A model generated the notes under the pieces. The model did no database searches, had not been told where the DNA came from, and saw only the letters and a program-made list of their open reading frames with translations. From NCBI GenBank assembly GCA_902800345.1, contig CADCDO010000008.1, positions 16,504 to 80,503 of the forward strand: a stretch of 64,000 nucleotides of DNA, written 5' to 3'. A program made the translations under genes and the position numbers. This DNA is from Fibrobacter succinogenes (lineage in GTDB: Bacteria > Fibrobacterota > Fibrobacteria > Fibrobacterales > Fibrobacteraceae). Of this stretch, positions 25,744 to 35,600 are shown one piece after another; the first letter of the stretch is position 1; each line of letters starts with the position of its first letter.

Positions 25744-25887
25744 ATGCTCAAAAAAGAAGAAAAAGTCATTATTCGCACAGCCTTGATGGAATACCGTAAT
25801 CTCTTGTTCAAGACGTTCCACGGCACCGAGGAAGAAAAGACCCGCATTGCCATGGTGAACAAACTCCTCCAGAACTGGAAAGTTTAA
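25744..25887 (+). CDS. Small conserved-looking ORF, 47 aa
   Basis: The product starts MLKKEEKVIIRTALMEYRN and ends MVNKLLQNWKV. It is amphipathic and helical, with charged residues spaced as in a small cytosolic protein. It fits neatly between phosphofructokinase (22 bases upstream) and the next gene (8 bases downstream), on the same strand and with the codon use of its neighbours, so it is probably a real operon member. No family is recognised. Confidence 0.6.
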   Translation: MLKKEEKVIIRTALMEYRNLLFKTFHGTEEEKTRIAMVNKLLQNWKV

Positions 25888-25895
25888 ACGTCTTC

Positions 25896-26747
25896 ATGAA
25901 GATTACGTTCAACATTCTGTTCGCAATTCTGCTTACTTTGTTGCTTGCGTTTAACTTCGCAGGTGCGAACGAGTATTTGCAATTGGCGGATTCCTGCTAT
26001 GCGGCGCGAGCTGTACGCGCGAACGGCGACAAGGCCGATGCCAAGAACGCAAAAATAATGAAGGAAGCCTACAAGAAGGCGATGGAGGATTCCACCGTCC
26101 TCGAAGCGGCCACAGAAGGCTATGTCAAGGCGCTTTACTTTTGCTTCAGATTCGTGCAGTTTGAAGAAAAGAAGCGCCAGCTCCATCTGGATTCGCTGTT
26201 GGACGCAAGCGCAAGCGCCTACGAGAAATTCCCGGACAACAAGGAAATCGCCCACGTCTATGCCTCGACTCTCTCCATGTGGGGCTCCGAAAGGAACGTG
26301 TTCACGTCGCTCAAGGAAGGCATCGCCGGCAAAGTCCGCGATGTCGCCACCAAGGCGGAAGACTGGCAGATTCTCGGACGTGCGCATTTCGTATTGCCGT
26401 ACGTGCCGTTGATTCTCTCCTGGCCGGATGGAAAGCTTGCAGACAAGTACCTTTCCCTTGCGCTGGAAAAGAACCGCAAGGATATTTACAACTATTACTT
26501 TCTCGCAGAACTGCGCTATGACCAGAAACGTTACGATGACGCAATGGAACTGATAGTGCAAGGGTTGAACGAAGGCGTTCGTCCTGGATACATTCTTGAA
26601 GACAAACGAGCCCGCTGGCATCTGAAGGAACTGTGGAAAATCATCGACCGCAAGCATCGGAACAAGTTATCCAAAAAGCACCTCGAAGACGGCGAAGTCA
26701 TCCGAAAAGCCATCGAAGAGATGAGAGCGAAGAATAAGAAAAAATAA
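25896..26747 (+). CDS. Secreted TPR/TatT-like helical-repeat protein
   Basis: 283 residues. The signal peptide is KITFNILFAILLTLLLAFNFA. The mature part is all-helical with TPR-like pairs (EIAHVYASTLSMWGSERN, YYFLAELRYDQKRYDDAMEL). The segment VLPYVPLILSWPDGKLADKY resembles the TatT-type solute-binding helical proteins of the periplasm, but I am not sure of this. It ends in a strongly basic tail (RAKNKKK). Terminator at 26772-26804. Confidence 0.7.
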   Translation: MKITFNILFAILLTLLLAFNFAGANEYLQLADSCYAARAVRANGDKADAKNAKIMKEAYKKAMEDSTVLEAATEGYVKALYFCFRFVQFEEKKRQLHLDSLLDASASAYEKFPDNKEIAHVYASTLSMWGSERNVFTSLKEGIAGKVRDVATKAEDWQILGRAHFVLPYVPLILSWPDGKLADKYLSLALEKNRKDIYNYYFLAELRYDQKRYDDAMELIVQGLNEGVRPGYILEDKRARWHLKELWKIIDRKHRNKLSKKHLEDGEVIRKAIEEMRAKNKKK

Positions 26748-26771
26748 GCGAGAAACACTCGCAATACACAC

Positions 26772-26804
26772 AAAAAAAGCGGACCTTGAAAGTCCGCTTT
26801 TTTT
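26772..26804. terminator. Bidirectional terminator
   Basis: AGCGGAC (26778-26784) pairs with GTCCGCT (26792-26798), with an A tract before and a T tract after, so it can serve both the plus gene ending at 26747 and the minus pta gene. Confidence 0.88.
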
Positions 26805-26869
26805 ATGGTTTCCCCGTTGTCGGTCAAGGATGACGGCTGGGGAGACAAGTGCAAAGTGCGAGAGGTCTC

Positions 26870-28273
26870 TTACTTTTGAGCCTGTACGGCGGTGAGGGCA
26901 ATCGTATAGACGATGTCTTCGACGAGGGCGCCGCGGGAGAGGTCGTTCACCGGCTTGGCGAGGCCCTGGAGCATCGGGCCGATAGCGATTGTGCCATGGG
27001 CGCTGCGCTGTACGGCCTTGTAGCCGATGTTACCGGCAGAGAGGTCCGGGAACACGAACACGGTAGCCTTGCCGGCGACCGGGCTGTTCGGGGCCTTGAG
27101 GGCGCCCACGCTCGGGACGGTTGCTGCATCGTACTGGAGCGGGCCATCGACGAGCATTTCCGGGCGGGCGGCCTTTGCAGCAGCCGTAGCGGCTACGACG
27201 AGGTCGGCATCCGGACCCTTGCCCGAATTGATGGTGCTGTAAGAGAGCATGGCCACGCGGCTCGGGAGGCCGAAAGCCTTTGCGGTGTCGTCGCACTGGA
27301 GGGCGATATCGGCAAGTTCTTCGGCGAGCGGGTTCAGGTTGATGGCGCAGTCACCGTAGATGTAGGTCTTGTCCTTCATGCACATGAAGAACACGGAACT
27401 TACGGACTTGACGCCTGGAGCGGTGCGGATAATCTGGAGGGCCGGGCGGAGCGTATCTGCCGTGGAGTGGATGGCGCCGGAAACGAGGCCATCGACTTCG
27501 CCGAACTTGAGCATCATCGTTGCTAACATTACGTTGTCAGAAAGAGCGACGCGTGCAGATTCCGGAGTCATGCCCTTAGCCTTGCGGAGTTCCACGAGAG
27601 TCGGCACGTACTTTTCGGCAAGTTCTGCGCTCGGTTCGATAATTTCGATGTTGGCCGGGAGCTTCACGCCCACAGACTTTGCGGTAGCTTCGATTTCTTC
27701 TTTCTTGCCAATGAGCACCGGCACGGCAATGTTGCGTTCGACAGCGAGACATGCGGCTTGCACGGTACGCGGTTCAGAACCTTCCGGGAGCACGATGCGC
27801 TTGACGCACTTGGAAGCCTTAGAGAGGAGGCTTGCGCGGAACATGGCCTGGCTTACGCGGCGTTCGGCTGCCGGCTCGGCGAGGTCGCCGGCGAGGCATT
27901 TTTCGCAGCGGAGCAAACGTTTTGGACAAAATAGTTCGGCATCTTCGCCATCGGCAAAGACCTTGGCGTCGAGAGCGGAAGCGAGATCGTCGTTATACTT
28001 GTGTGCAATGACGTCGTTCATGCCTGTTGCGCCTTCCACGACCACGGCATCGACTGCATCAAAGTCCTGCTTGAGGAAATCGGCGCAAATCTTCTCCATG
28101 AGCACGGCGGACTTGCCAGCCTTGATTTCTTCGACGCTATCAGCTGCATTCACGACATCGAGCGGCTTGTAAACCGAGGCGATGAGGCCTGCCTTGGTAA
28201 CGGCATCGACAATTTCTTGGACTTTGGCTTCCATCTTATCGGCAGCCGTCGCAACGAGGTAAACACGATTCAT
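26870..28273 (-). CDS. pta: Phosphate acetyltransferase
   Basis: 467 residues from the ATG at 28273 (GGAG upstream; the longer frame to 28390 is rejected). Converts acetyl-CoA and phosphate to acetyl phosphate and CoA, feeding acetate production, a main fermentation product of Fibrobacter. Residues about 1-130 form a shortened N-terminal domain ([16 protein letters not shown]); the PTA/PTB catalytic domain (about 145-467) has [37 protein letters not shown] and GPLQYDAA. It is much shorter than the approximately 700-residue enterobacterial enzyme, lacking most of the regulatory N-terminus. Confidence 0.92.
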   Translation of the reverse strand: MNRVYLVATAADKMEAKVQEIVDAVTKAGLIASVYKPLDVVNAADSVEEIKAGKSAVLMEKICADFLKQDFDAVDAVVVEGATGMNDVIAHKYNDDLASALDAKVFADGEDAELFCPKRLLRCEKCLAGDLAEPAAERRVSQAMFRASLLSKASKCVKRIVLPEGSEPRTVQAACLAVERNIAVPVLIGKKEEIEATAKSVGVKLPANIEIIEPSAELAEKYVPTLVELRKAKGMTPESARVALSDNVMLATMMLKFGEVDGLVSGAIHSTADTLRPALQIIRTAPGVKSVSSVFFMCMKDKTYIYGDCAINLNPLAEELADIALQCDDTAKAFGLPSRVAMLSYSTINSGKGPDADLVVAATAAAKAARPEMLVDGPLQYDAATVPSVGALKAPNSPVAGKATVFVFPDLSAGNIGYKAVQRSAHGTIAIGPMLQGLAKPVNDLSRGALVEDIVYTIALTAVQAQK

Positions 28274-28354
28274 TTTAGTCTCCATTTTGAATTTACAATG
28301 TAAAAGTAGGATTTTTTTTCTCAAGTAGGAAAGGACTTTCGTTAGATCCAGCTC

Positions 28355-28392
28355 ATAACCAATGACTAAAGACCAACGACCAATAACCAACT
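28355..28392. repeat. Degenerate TAACCA/TGGTTA repeats
   Basis: CATAACCAATGACTAAAG then ACCAACGACCAATAACC: short irregular units of (A)CCAATAACC. Related runs lie at 38271-38303, 49919-49943 and around 19081-19115. The rest of the 28274-28570 spacer holds only the promoter-like sequence upstream of 28571. Confidence 0.5.
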
Positions 28393-28482
28393 CCCCTAGC
28401 GTATTTTTTGTTTATTTTATTTTACTTTACGGCAAAACATCGAAAAACTCCTTCAAAATCGTTCTTTTGCGAACCAAGCCTA

Positions 28483-28509
28483 TTGACATCGGCACTTTAT
28501 TTTTATATT
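28483..28509 (+). promoter_or_regulatory. Possible promoter of the first fibro-slime gene
   Basis: TTGACA at 28483-28488 and TATATT at 28504-28509, with a rather short 15-base spacer, 62 bases upstream of the ATG. Confidence 0.4.
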
Positions 28510-28570
28510 TGACGAATGTGTATGGGCAGCACTGTGGGATTAGGGGAAATAGGTAATCTAGGAGTCGCGG

Positions 28571-31500
28571 ATGAGGTTCAGTGGACTTATTTGCAGGGTT
28601 TTGGTGTGTTTGGCATTTTTAAGTGCCTGCGCTTTAGCGCAGACGGTTGCGATTGCGCATGTCATATATGATGGCAATGTTTTGTACTACGCAGACAACG
28701 AAAGCAATTTTGTGTATAAGTCGCTGGAAAAGGGCGAAGACAGCACGTTTACCATCGAGTTTACCAACGAGCGCCTGGCAGACGGCAAAAAGGATGTGCG
28801 CAGACTGCAGTTTGGGCTTGGATGTAACGGCAACTCGTGCCGCACGGATCTGAGCCCCAACAACAAGCCTCTCCTCGGGGAACTGTTCCCTGAGTACAGG
28901 GATGCGGATTACGCCGACGGAACGAACAAGACCAAGCTGGAAGTTTGGATTGTCCTTGACGAAGATACATTGACGTATTCCGAAACAAAGCCTGTAATTA
29001 CCCCGAAACCCAAGAGGCACATTCGCTTCCTCACGCCGTGGACAAATACGAATGCCATCATGTACCTGAATGGCGTGGAAAACTACATGATTCCTGTCGG
29101 TTCGCCGTATTGCGGCTGGTTCGAAAGCAGAATTTCCAAAACTACGGACACGGCAAATGTCTATTTCAAGCAGACTATCGGAACAACGTTTATCGGATTG
29201 GAAGGCCCGACGGAAGATGAAACCGAGGTGAAACCGATTAGCCTAGATTCGGTCATGGCTTTGAGCGATACGGTCTGGATTGTCGCCTATCCCTACAGTG
29301 CGCCTGAAATCTTCACGGAATATCCGGGAGTTCTCGGCGAATGTCTCCCCAAGATTCTCCCCGTGATGATGTTCGACTGGTATGACGGGTCCGTGAACTC
29401 AGACGGTTCGAAAGACGGACTCTACGACCACAAGAAAGGTGCCGGACGTACAGGCTTTGACGAACGCAATGTGCCCATGTTCGGTACGGGAACGAACGAA
29501 GACTTTGGACAAGGCGGCTGCGAGGGCTCCCCGATGACGGGGATGGTCGAAAAGCAACTGGGCCCGAACGGCGTACCCGTGATGGCAAAGGACTTCCCCA
29601 GCAACTGCAAGAACTCCACGCACCTCAACAACTGGTTCCTCCCCGAAGTCGTTGCCGAAAAGAACGGCCAGCAATATACGAACGTCACCTGCCGTGACCT
29701 CGAACTCACGCTCACGGACGACGGTTTCTGGCTTGGGCAAAAAGACGACGAGAGCCCGGAACGCGGACTGTTCCTGCTGGACGACTTCCGCTGGCTCGAT
29801 AGCGCCCACACCATCGAAAACCCGCACTACGACTCCATCAGCGGCGGAAACGACATTCCTGGTTTCCACAATTACGGATTCGCCATGAAGATCCAGGCGG
29901 AATTCGTCTACGTCAAGGGACAGTATTTCGAATTCAACGGCGATGATGACGTTTGGGTGTTTATCAACAACAAACTTGTCGTCGATATCGGGGGACAGCA
30001 TAGGAAAGTCATGAAGTCCGTTAACTTGGACGATCTCGGACTTACGCCGGGAGAAACTTATCCGTTCCATATTTTCTATGCCGAGCGTAAACGCACGCAG
30101 TCGAACTTCATGATGAGGACGTCCATCGACCTGAAGGTGGAGTCTGACATGTTCCTCACGGATCTTTCGACAGATTCAACGTACATCAAAAAGGAAGTAT
30201 GGCAGAACATCCGCGAAAAGACGCTTGCCTGCGACTTCTCCGCAAATTCCGAAACAAAGCGCACGGAACGCGGACCTTCGAACTTTACGTTGTTCGGGAA
30301 AAGCCTTCCGATGACAGGCGTCGCCTTGAGCAAGCTGGACTCCGTCTATTATAGCGGAATTATCGTTTCGAACGATTTCACGATGCTCTCTATCAAAACG
30401 ACGGCTATAGCCCGCATGCAGGCGCTTCCGCCGGGAACCTATTATATCCGTGTTTCGCTGAAGACTAACCCGACACAGTACAAAGACGTGTATTTCACGA
30501 TTCCGCCCACGGAACTTCCGAACATAGCCTTTGCCGACATTATCGATTCCAATTATTTTGTCGTAGATATCGTCAACCAGGATACGATCTACTACAACAA
30601 GTACTGGAAGCCTCTCGGAAACGATGTTAATCGTAACATTAGCAGCTTGGCAATTCCAATCAACATGAACAAGAGCGAAAAACTTTGGGCGGGCCGCATC
30701 TATCCTATCAACGTGACCTACGTCGAAGACTGGGCCGCGAGCTATAGCGGCATTGTCGCCAAGGTGACCACGACAGATCCGAAACTCATTCCATGCGATT
30801 CTCTCGGCAATCCGCTTGAGAATGGGGAAATTGTGCTCATGAACGGAAAGAACACTTTCTATGTCAAGGCGACGGGTGCCGTAACGGATGCCGCGATTGA
30901 AGTTTCAACTGCGTCTGCAAAGAACAAGAGCATCAGGTGGACTGAAATCAACATTGCAGAACCTCCTGTGCCGCAAATCGAGACCGCCTTCATTTATGAC
31001 AGGAACGGCGATGGGCGCGGCGATAGCGTCTGGATCCAGTTCTCGAAACCGCTTGGTGGCAATAGCACGTTGGACTCGCTCAAGTTTACATTCGGTTCCA
31101 CGCACTATGAGCTTCCAAAGGTGAACTACAAGGACGGGGATCTGACCATTTCGATTGTTGCCGACGGCGATGGATTCGGCACCGCGATTTCTACGGGTGG
31201 CTCTGCGGAACCCTACTTTGGAAAGACCAGCGTTTGGTACACCTACACGAACCCCGAGGACCATGAAAAATCCAATTTCGCCGTAGATGGCCTCTTGGGC
31301 GATGGCATTGGGCCAATCATCATGGCTGCAGAAATCGGCTACACGGATGACGGCAAGACGCAGCTTACGCTCACCTTCAGTGAAGGAATCGATGCAAAGA
31401 ACGCTTCGTCCAGCTTGTTTGCTTTCCGTTGCTACGGTGGCGGCGCATTAACGACGACAATCCAGGATGCGGATTACGTATCGACCTTGCTCAGCAACCG

Positions 31501-32470
31501 CTGGAGGCTTATTTATTCGAAAAAATCTATCAACGACATTCTGCCCATTGTCGGGGATTCCGTACGTATCAAGCCTCCTTCCGAAGGCGGCCAAGCAGTT
31601 GACCTTGCCGGAGTCCCGGCTCACGAAAAAAATCCCTGGGTGCGCATCACGGGTGAACAGCGGATTACCGTTACAAGTCCGGCCGTCGTGACCATGGACA
31701 AGGATTCGCCCAACTTCGAAAAAACCAAGGAAATCGTCCGTAGCGATTCGGCTACAGTTCCGATTCTTGTCGAGAGCGACCAACCGCTCACCGCAAACCA
31801 GGTCGGCGAGATTTACGGTACGCAAGGCCATTATCTTGGCGACATGAATATGTCCGAACTTGTCAAGAACGAAATCAGCGAAATCGCGAAAGTTGTAAAG
31901 ACGACGACTGTTCTTGAGGACAAGAAAGCCATCAATAACGGAATGCCATCGACAACCGTCACTCTTGAAGCCGTCATTGCGATGATGGACAGGAACGAAA
32001 TTACGCCCAAGGAAGCCAAGGAAAGATTCGGTTTGAGCGATGTCATCGTCAATGCATTCGATAACGGTCTCTTGACAAAGAACAACTTGATCAATTACAT
32101 GCATGGTTCCGAGGACGACATCAAGACCATCGCCGAATCCATGGCCGACAAGACGGAACTCAGCTACAAGACGACCTACTACACAAGCCTTGGGCATTTT
32201 GTCAATAGCGATGCGGGCATGATTGCTTGTAACGACGACATATTCAAGACGGACGGAGCCGTGAACTGTCTCGGCAATAACGGGCACCTCTACCTGGCCT
32301 GGAATATGCGCTCCAAGGAAGGGCGTCTCGCTGGTACCGGCGTCTATATCGCCCGCCTCGAAATCCGCCTCATCGTCAACGGCAAGAGAATCACCAAACG
32401 CACGCAGGACTTCCTCTGGGGATTTAGGCATGGTAACCTGGCTGTCGTCGATTTTGACATAAACAAGTAA
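28571..32470 (+). CDS. Large secreted fibro-slime domain protein (1)
   Basis: 1299 residues. A signal peptide (residues 1-23, ending ACALAQ) exports it. The fibro-slime domain (TIGR02148-like, PA14-related) spans about 370-525, with the hallmark DDDVWVFINNKLVVDIGGQH (about 457-476) and FHIFYAERKR. Later there are Ig-like/beta-rich segments (VPQIETAFIYDRNGDGRGDS near 805) and a C-terminal region shared with the next gene (YGTQGHYLGD, RTQDFLWGFRHG). Fibro-slime proteins are outer-membrane or secreted proteins linked in F. succinogenes to adhesion to cellulose. The leader AGGAGTCGCGGATG is nearly the same as that of the paralogue at 32691. Terminator at 32493-32513. Confidence 0.9.
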   Translation: MRFSGLICRVLVCLAFLSACALAQTVAIAHVIYDGNVLYYADNESNFVYKSLEKGEDSTFTIEFTNERLADGKKDVRRLQFGLGCNGNSCRTDLSPNNKPLLGELFPEYRDADYADGTNKTKLEVWIVLDEDTLTYSETKPVITPKPKRHIRFLTPWTNTNAIMYLNGVENYMIPVGSPYCGWFESRISKTTDTANVYFKQTIGTTFIGLEGPTEDETEVKPISLDSVMALSDTVWIVAYPYSAPEIFTEYPGVLGECLPKILPVMMFDWYDGSVNSDGSKDGLYDHKKGAGRTGFDERNVPMFGTGTNEDFGQGGCEGSPMTGMVEKQLGPNGVPVMAKDFPSNCKNSTHLNNWFLPEVVAEKNGQQYTNVTCRDLELTLTDDGFWLGQKDDESPERGLFLLDDFRWLDSAHTIENPHYDSISGGNDIPGFHNYGFAMKIQAEFVYVKGQYFEFNGDDDVWVFINNKLVVDIGGQHRKVMKSVNLDDLGLTPGETYPFHIFYAERKRTQSNFMMRTSIDLKVESDMFLTDLSTDSTYIKKEVWQNIREKTLACDFSANSETKRTERGPSNFTLFGKSLPMTGVALSKLDSVYYSGIIVSNDFTMLSIKTTAIARMQALPPGTYYIRVSLKTNPTQYKDVYFTIPPTELPNIAFADIIDSNYFVVDIVNQDTIYYNKYWKPLGNDVNRNISSLAIPINMNKSEKLWAGRIYPINVTYVEDWAASYSGIVAKVTTTDPKLIPCDSLGNPLENGEIVLMNGKNTFYVKATGAVTDAAIEVSTASAKNKSIRWTEINIAEPPVPQIETAFIYDRNGDGRGDSVWIQFSKPLGGNSTLDSLKFTFGSTHYELPKVNYKDGDLTISIVADGDGFGTAISTGGSAEPYFGKTSVWYTYTNPEDHEKSNFAVDGLLGDGIGPIIMAAEIGYTDDGKTQLTLTFSEGIDAKNASSSLFAFRCYGGGALTTTIQDADYVSTLLSNRWRLIYSKKSINDILPIVGDSVRIKPPSEGGQAVDLAGVPAHEKNPWVRITGEQRITVTSPAVVTMDKDSPNFEKTKEIVRSDSATVPILVESDQPLTANQVGEIYGTQGHYLGDMNMSELVKNEISEIAKVVKTTTVLEDKKAINNGMPSTTVTLEAVIAMMDRNEITPKEAKERFGLSDVIVNAFDNGLLTKNNLINYMHGSEDDIKTIAESMADKTELSYKTTYYTSLGHFVNSDAGMIACNDDIFKTDGAVNCLGNNGHLYLAWNMRSKEGRLAGTGVYIARLEIRLIVNGKRITKRTQDFLWGFRHGNLAVVDFDINK

Positions 32471-32492
32471 GTCTTGATTCGAAACTTTTATG

Positions 32493-32513
32493 GGCGCCTC
32501 CGGGCGCCTTTTT
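32493..32513 (+). terminator. Terminator between the two fibro-slime genes
   Basis: GGCGCC (32493-32498) pairs with GGCGCC (32503-32508), TCCG loop, then TTTTT. Confidence 0.8.
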
Positions 32514-32690
32514 GTATTGAAAAGTCCAAAAAACGGAACTTTTCCCCCGCCTAAGAGTTCGAACCCCTAAGTGTTGCTCTCTTCACAATTTATTTTACAA
32601 TCTTGGAAAAAAAATTTGATAAAAATCACAAGATAAAATGTATTTTCAGTAAGGTTATAGACAAGTACAAAAGTGTTCAGGGAGTCGTGG

Positions 32691-35600
32691 ATGCGGGTAA
32701 AAAAAATTGTCTCATATTTATTGTTTACACTCTTGTGTACGGTAACGCCATCTTTGGCGGCCGATTATTCCATTCTTGTAAAAAATGAATCCACCCAGTC
32801 TAGTAGAACTAGTCTTTACGTTCAGGTCCGGACGACAACTACGAATGCTCGAACCGGTCGCACTCAGACGCAGAACGGCAGGTGCACGGCGCTTAGCAGT
32901 TACGGAGATGGTTCATTTTACCTTAAGACGAACATGGAGGAAGCGAACAGCCCCACGCTCGTGTTTTACACGAACCGCAATTGCATGGGTGCTACCGTTG
33001 CAACCGTTTCGCCCCTCGAAGGTCCGGAGCCTGTAGCAAACGACATCATCATTACCATTACCGATGCTGGTGCCACAGTTGCGAACAGTCCAAATCCAAT
33101 TACGCCGCCATCTACGGCTCCAGGCGGAGAAACGCGTCCAGGCGGCCCGACAGGCCCGGGCGGAGGAGCTACGACCCAAAACAAGAGAAAAGTCATACGC
33201 TTCTTTGCACCGTGGACGAACACGTCCGCCATCCTTTTTGTCGCTGGTGGCGCTTCCACAAAAATGACGACCCTCAAGAATTATTGCGGATGGTTCGAAG
33301 CAAGAATTACCCCGCCCGAAGGCTCCTTGCAGGTCTATTTCAAGCAGACTATCGGATATGACTACGTGGGTGACAACTTCTATACCAAGATCAACCCGAC
33401 AGTGCAAAGCATATGGCTCTCGCTGGATCAAGTTGCTGCCGAGTCCGACACAATTTGGGTCAAGGCGAACAAGGCCGGTGCACCGGCTGTTTCTGCCAAG
33501 TATCCGGGAATCTTGGGCGAATGCCCTACGAAAAAGCTCCCCGTCATGATGTTTGACTGGCTGCATGGCGAACTGGGCGATGGCGACATCAGGACTACCG
33601 TGAACAGGCGTGATTCCACGACGACGACTTCTTACGGAAACGGAGCAAAGGATCTCTATTACAGTAACCCGATTTACGCAGTGAGCAACGACTTCGGCTC
33701 CGGCGGATGTGGGGGATCCAATGCAACCGATACTCAAAGGCGCGGCTACATGCGCGGTATGGTCGAACAGACTCTTGGTCCCAACGGCCTTCCGGTGCAG
33801 GCGGCGGCCTTCCCTGAAGAGTGCAAGCTAACGACCCACATCAACGGATGGTTCGTGCCTCAAGTCATAACCGAGAAAAATGGCAAGGTTTATTCAAACG
33901 CCACCTGCCGTTCTATCGAACTTAGTCTTGATACCGGTGGTCTCTGGCTCGGACAGAAGGACAACAACAGTCCCGAAGGTGGCCTTTTCCTTTTGGACGA
34001 CTTCCGGTACCTCGATGAAGAAAGAACGATCGAAAACCCGTTCTTTGACAACATCGCAGCCCGAAACAAGAGACATAACTTCGGCTTTACCATGAAAATC
34101 CAGGCAACGTTCGAATACGTTCCTGGCCAGTACTTCGAATTTCTCGGCGATGACGATGTCTGGGTGTTCATCAACAACAGGCTTGTCGTCGATATCGGCG
34201 GACAACATGCGCAAGTATCGGGAGCTGTTGACCTAGACACGCTCGGACTTATCGAAGGTGCGAACTATCCGTTCCACATTTTCTATGCCGAGCGCCATAC
34301 ATCGTCTTCGAACTTCATGATGAGAACTTCCATCGACTTGAAGACCGAAGCGAGCATGTTCTACCAGGATCTTTCGGCAAACGGTCTTCTTGATTACAAG
34401 ATTTACCAGATTGTCCGTGAACAGGCTCTTGCATGCGACTTCTCTTCTAACTCGACGATCAAGGATACAGTCGAGGCTCCCTCGAACTTCATGCTGTTTG
34501 GTAGCGGTGCCTACGCCGAAGGCGTCCCTCTTGACAGCGTGGGCGTCTGGTTTGGTGGAATCACCATCAAGCCGGGCTATACCGGATTCACCATCAATAC
34601 CGAAGAAATCAGACAAAAACGCACGCTCCCGCCAGGAACGTACCAGTTGCGTTTCTCGTTGCAAAAGGATGAATCCCAGAGTGACGATATCTGGTTCACC
34701 ATCGACAAGTACGACTCTCCCACAATCAATTACGCCCGTGTTGATAATCGGAACAAGTGGACGTTCATAGGCAATGACGTTGACGGAACTGTCGATACGC
34801 TTGGCAAGTGGGTCAATACACGCTATACCGTAAATGTCGCCTTTGTCGAAGATTGGGCTACGTTTGACGACATGGTCTATATCACCACGAACAATACTGC
34901 GGTTATTCCTTGTGATGAAAACGGAAACCCGATTACCGCAATCACGCTCAAAGACGGCAAGGGTACGTTCTACATCAAGGCGATTGCTCCTGTTCAGGAC
35001 ATCAAGCTCATTGTCTCCAGTGCGGACGAATCGCAGCAGGCCATCTGGAAAAATATTACGTTCATGGAGCCGCCTGTACCGCAAGTCGTATATGCGTTCA
35101 TCTTCGACAGAGACGGTGACGGACGTGGTGACAGTGTCTATGCAAAGCTTTCCAAGCCGGCAGGACGAATAAATGCAAACGTGGTCCAGATGGATTCCGT
35201 GGCACTGGAATTTGGCGAAAAGTTTGCGACCCTCAAAAAAGAAAATGTCAAGACAAACGATGCCGATAGTTCCATGATTATTACCGCAAACGGCGGCTTC
35301 GGATCCGTTCCGTTTACTGGTGGTGCCGAATCTGTCTATAGCGGAAAAATTACGCCATTCTGGACATACAAGGAGGGCGCGAGCCCAACAAGCATCAACT
35401 TGACAAGTGACCTTACTGATTCCATTGGTCCCGTCATTACGGCTGCAGACATTTCGTACAGCGACGACGGTTCGACCGTTCTCATGCTGACGTTTAGTGA
35501 AGGCTTGGATTGCGAAAATGAAAATGATGCAAGCTTCTTCACCTATTACTTCAAAAAGACGGACGAAATCAGAAACGATATCGTGCCGGACATTCTCGTC

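Noticed and set aside
32540..32585. TTCGAAC-containing stretch resembling a tRNA T-arm
   Set aside because: No matching T-stem and no acceptor, D or anticodon arms can be placed.
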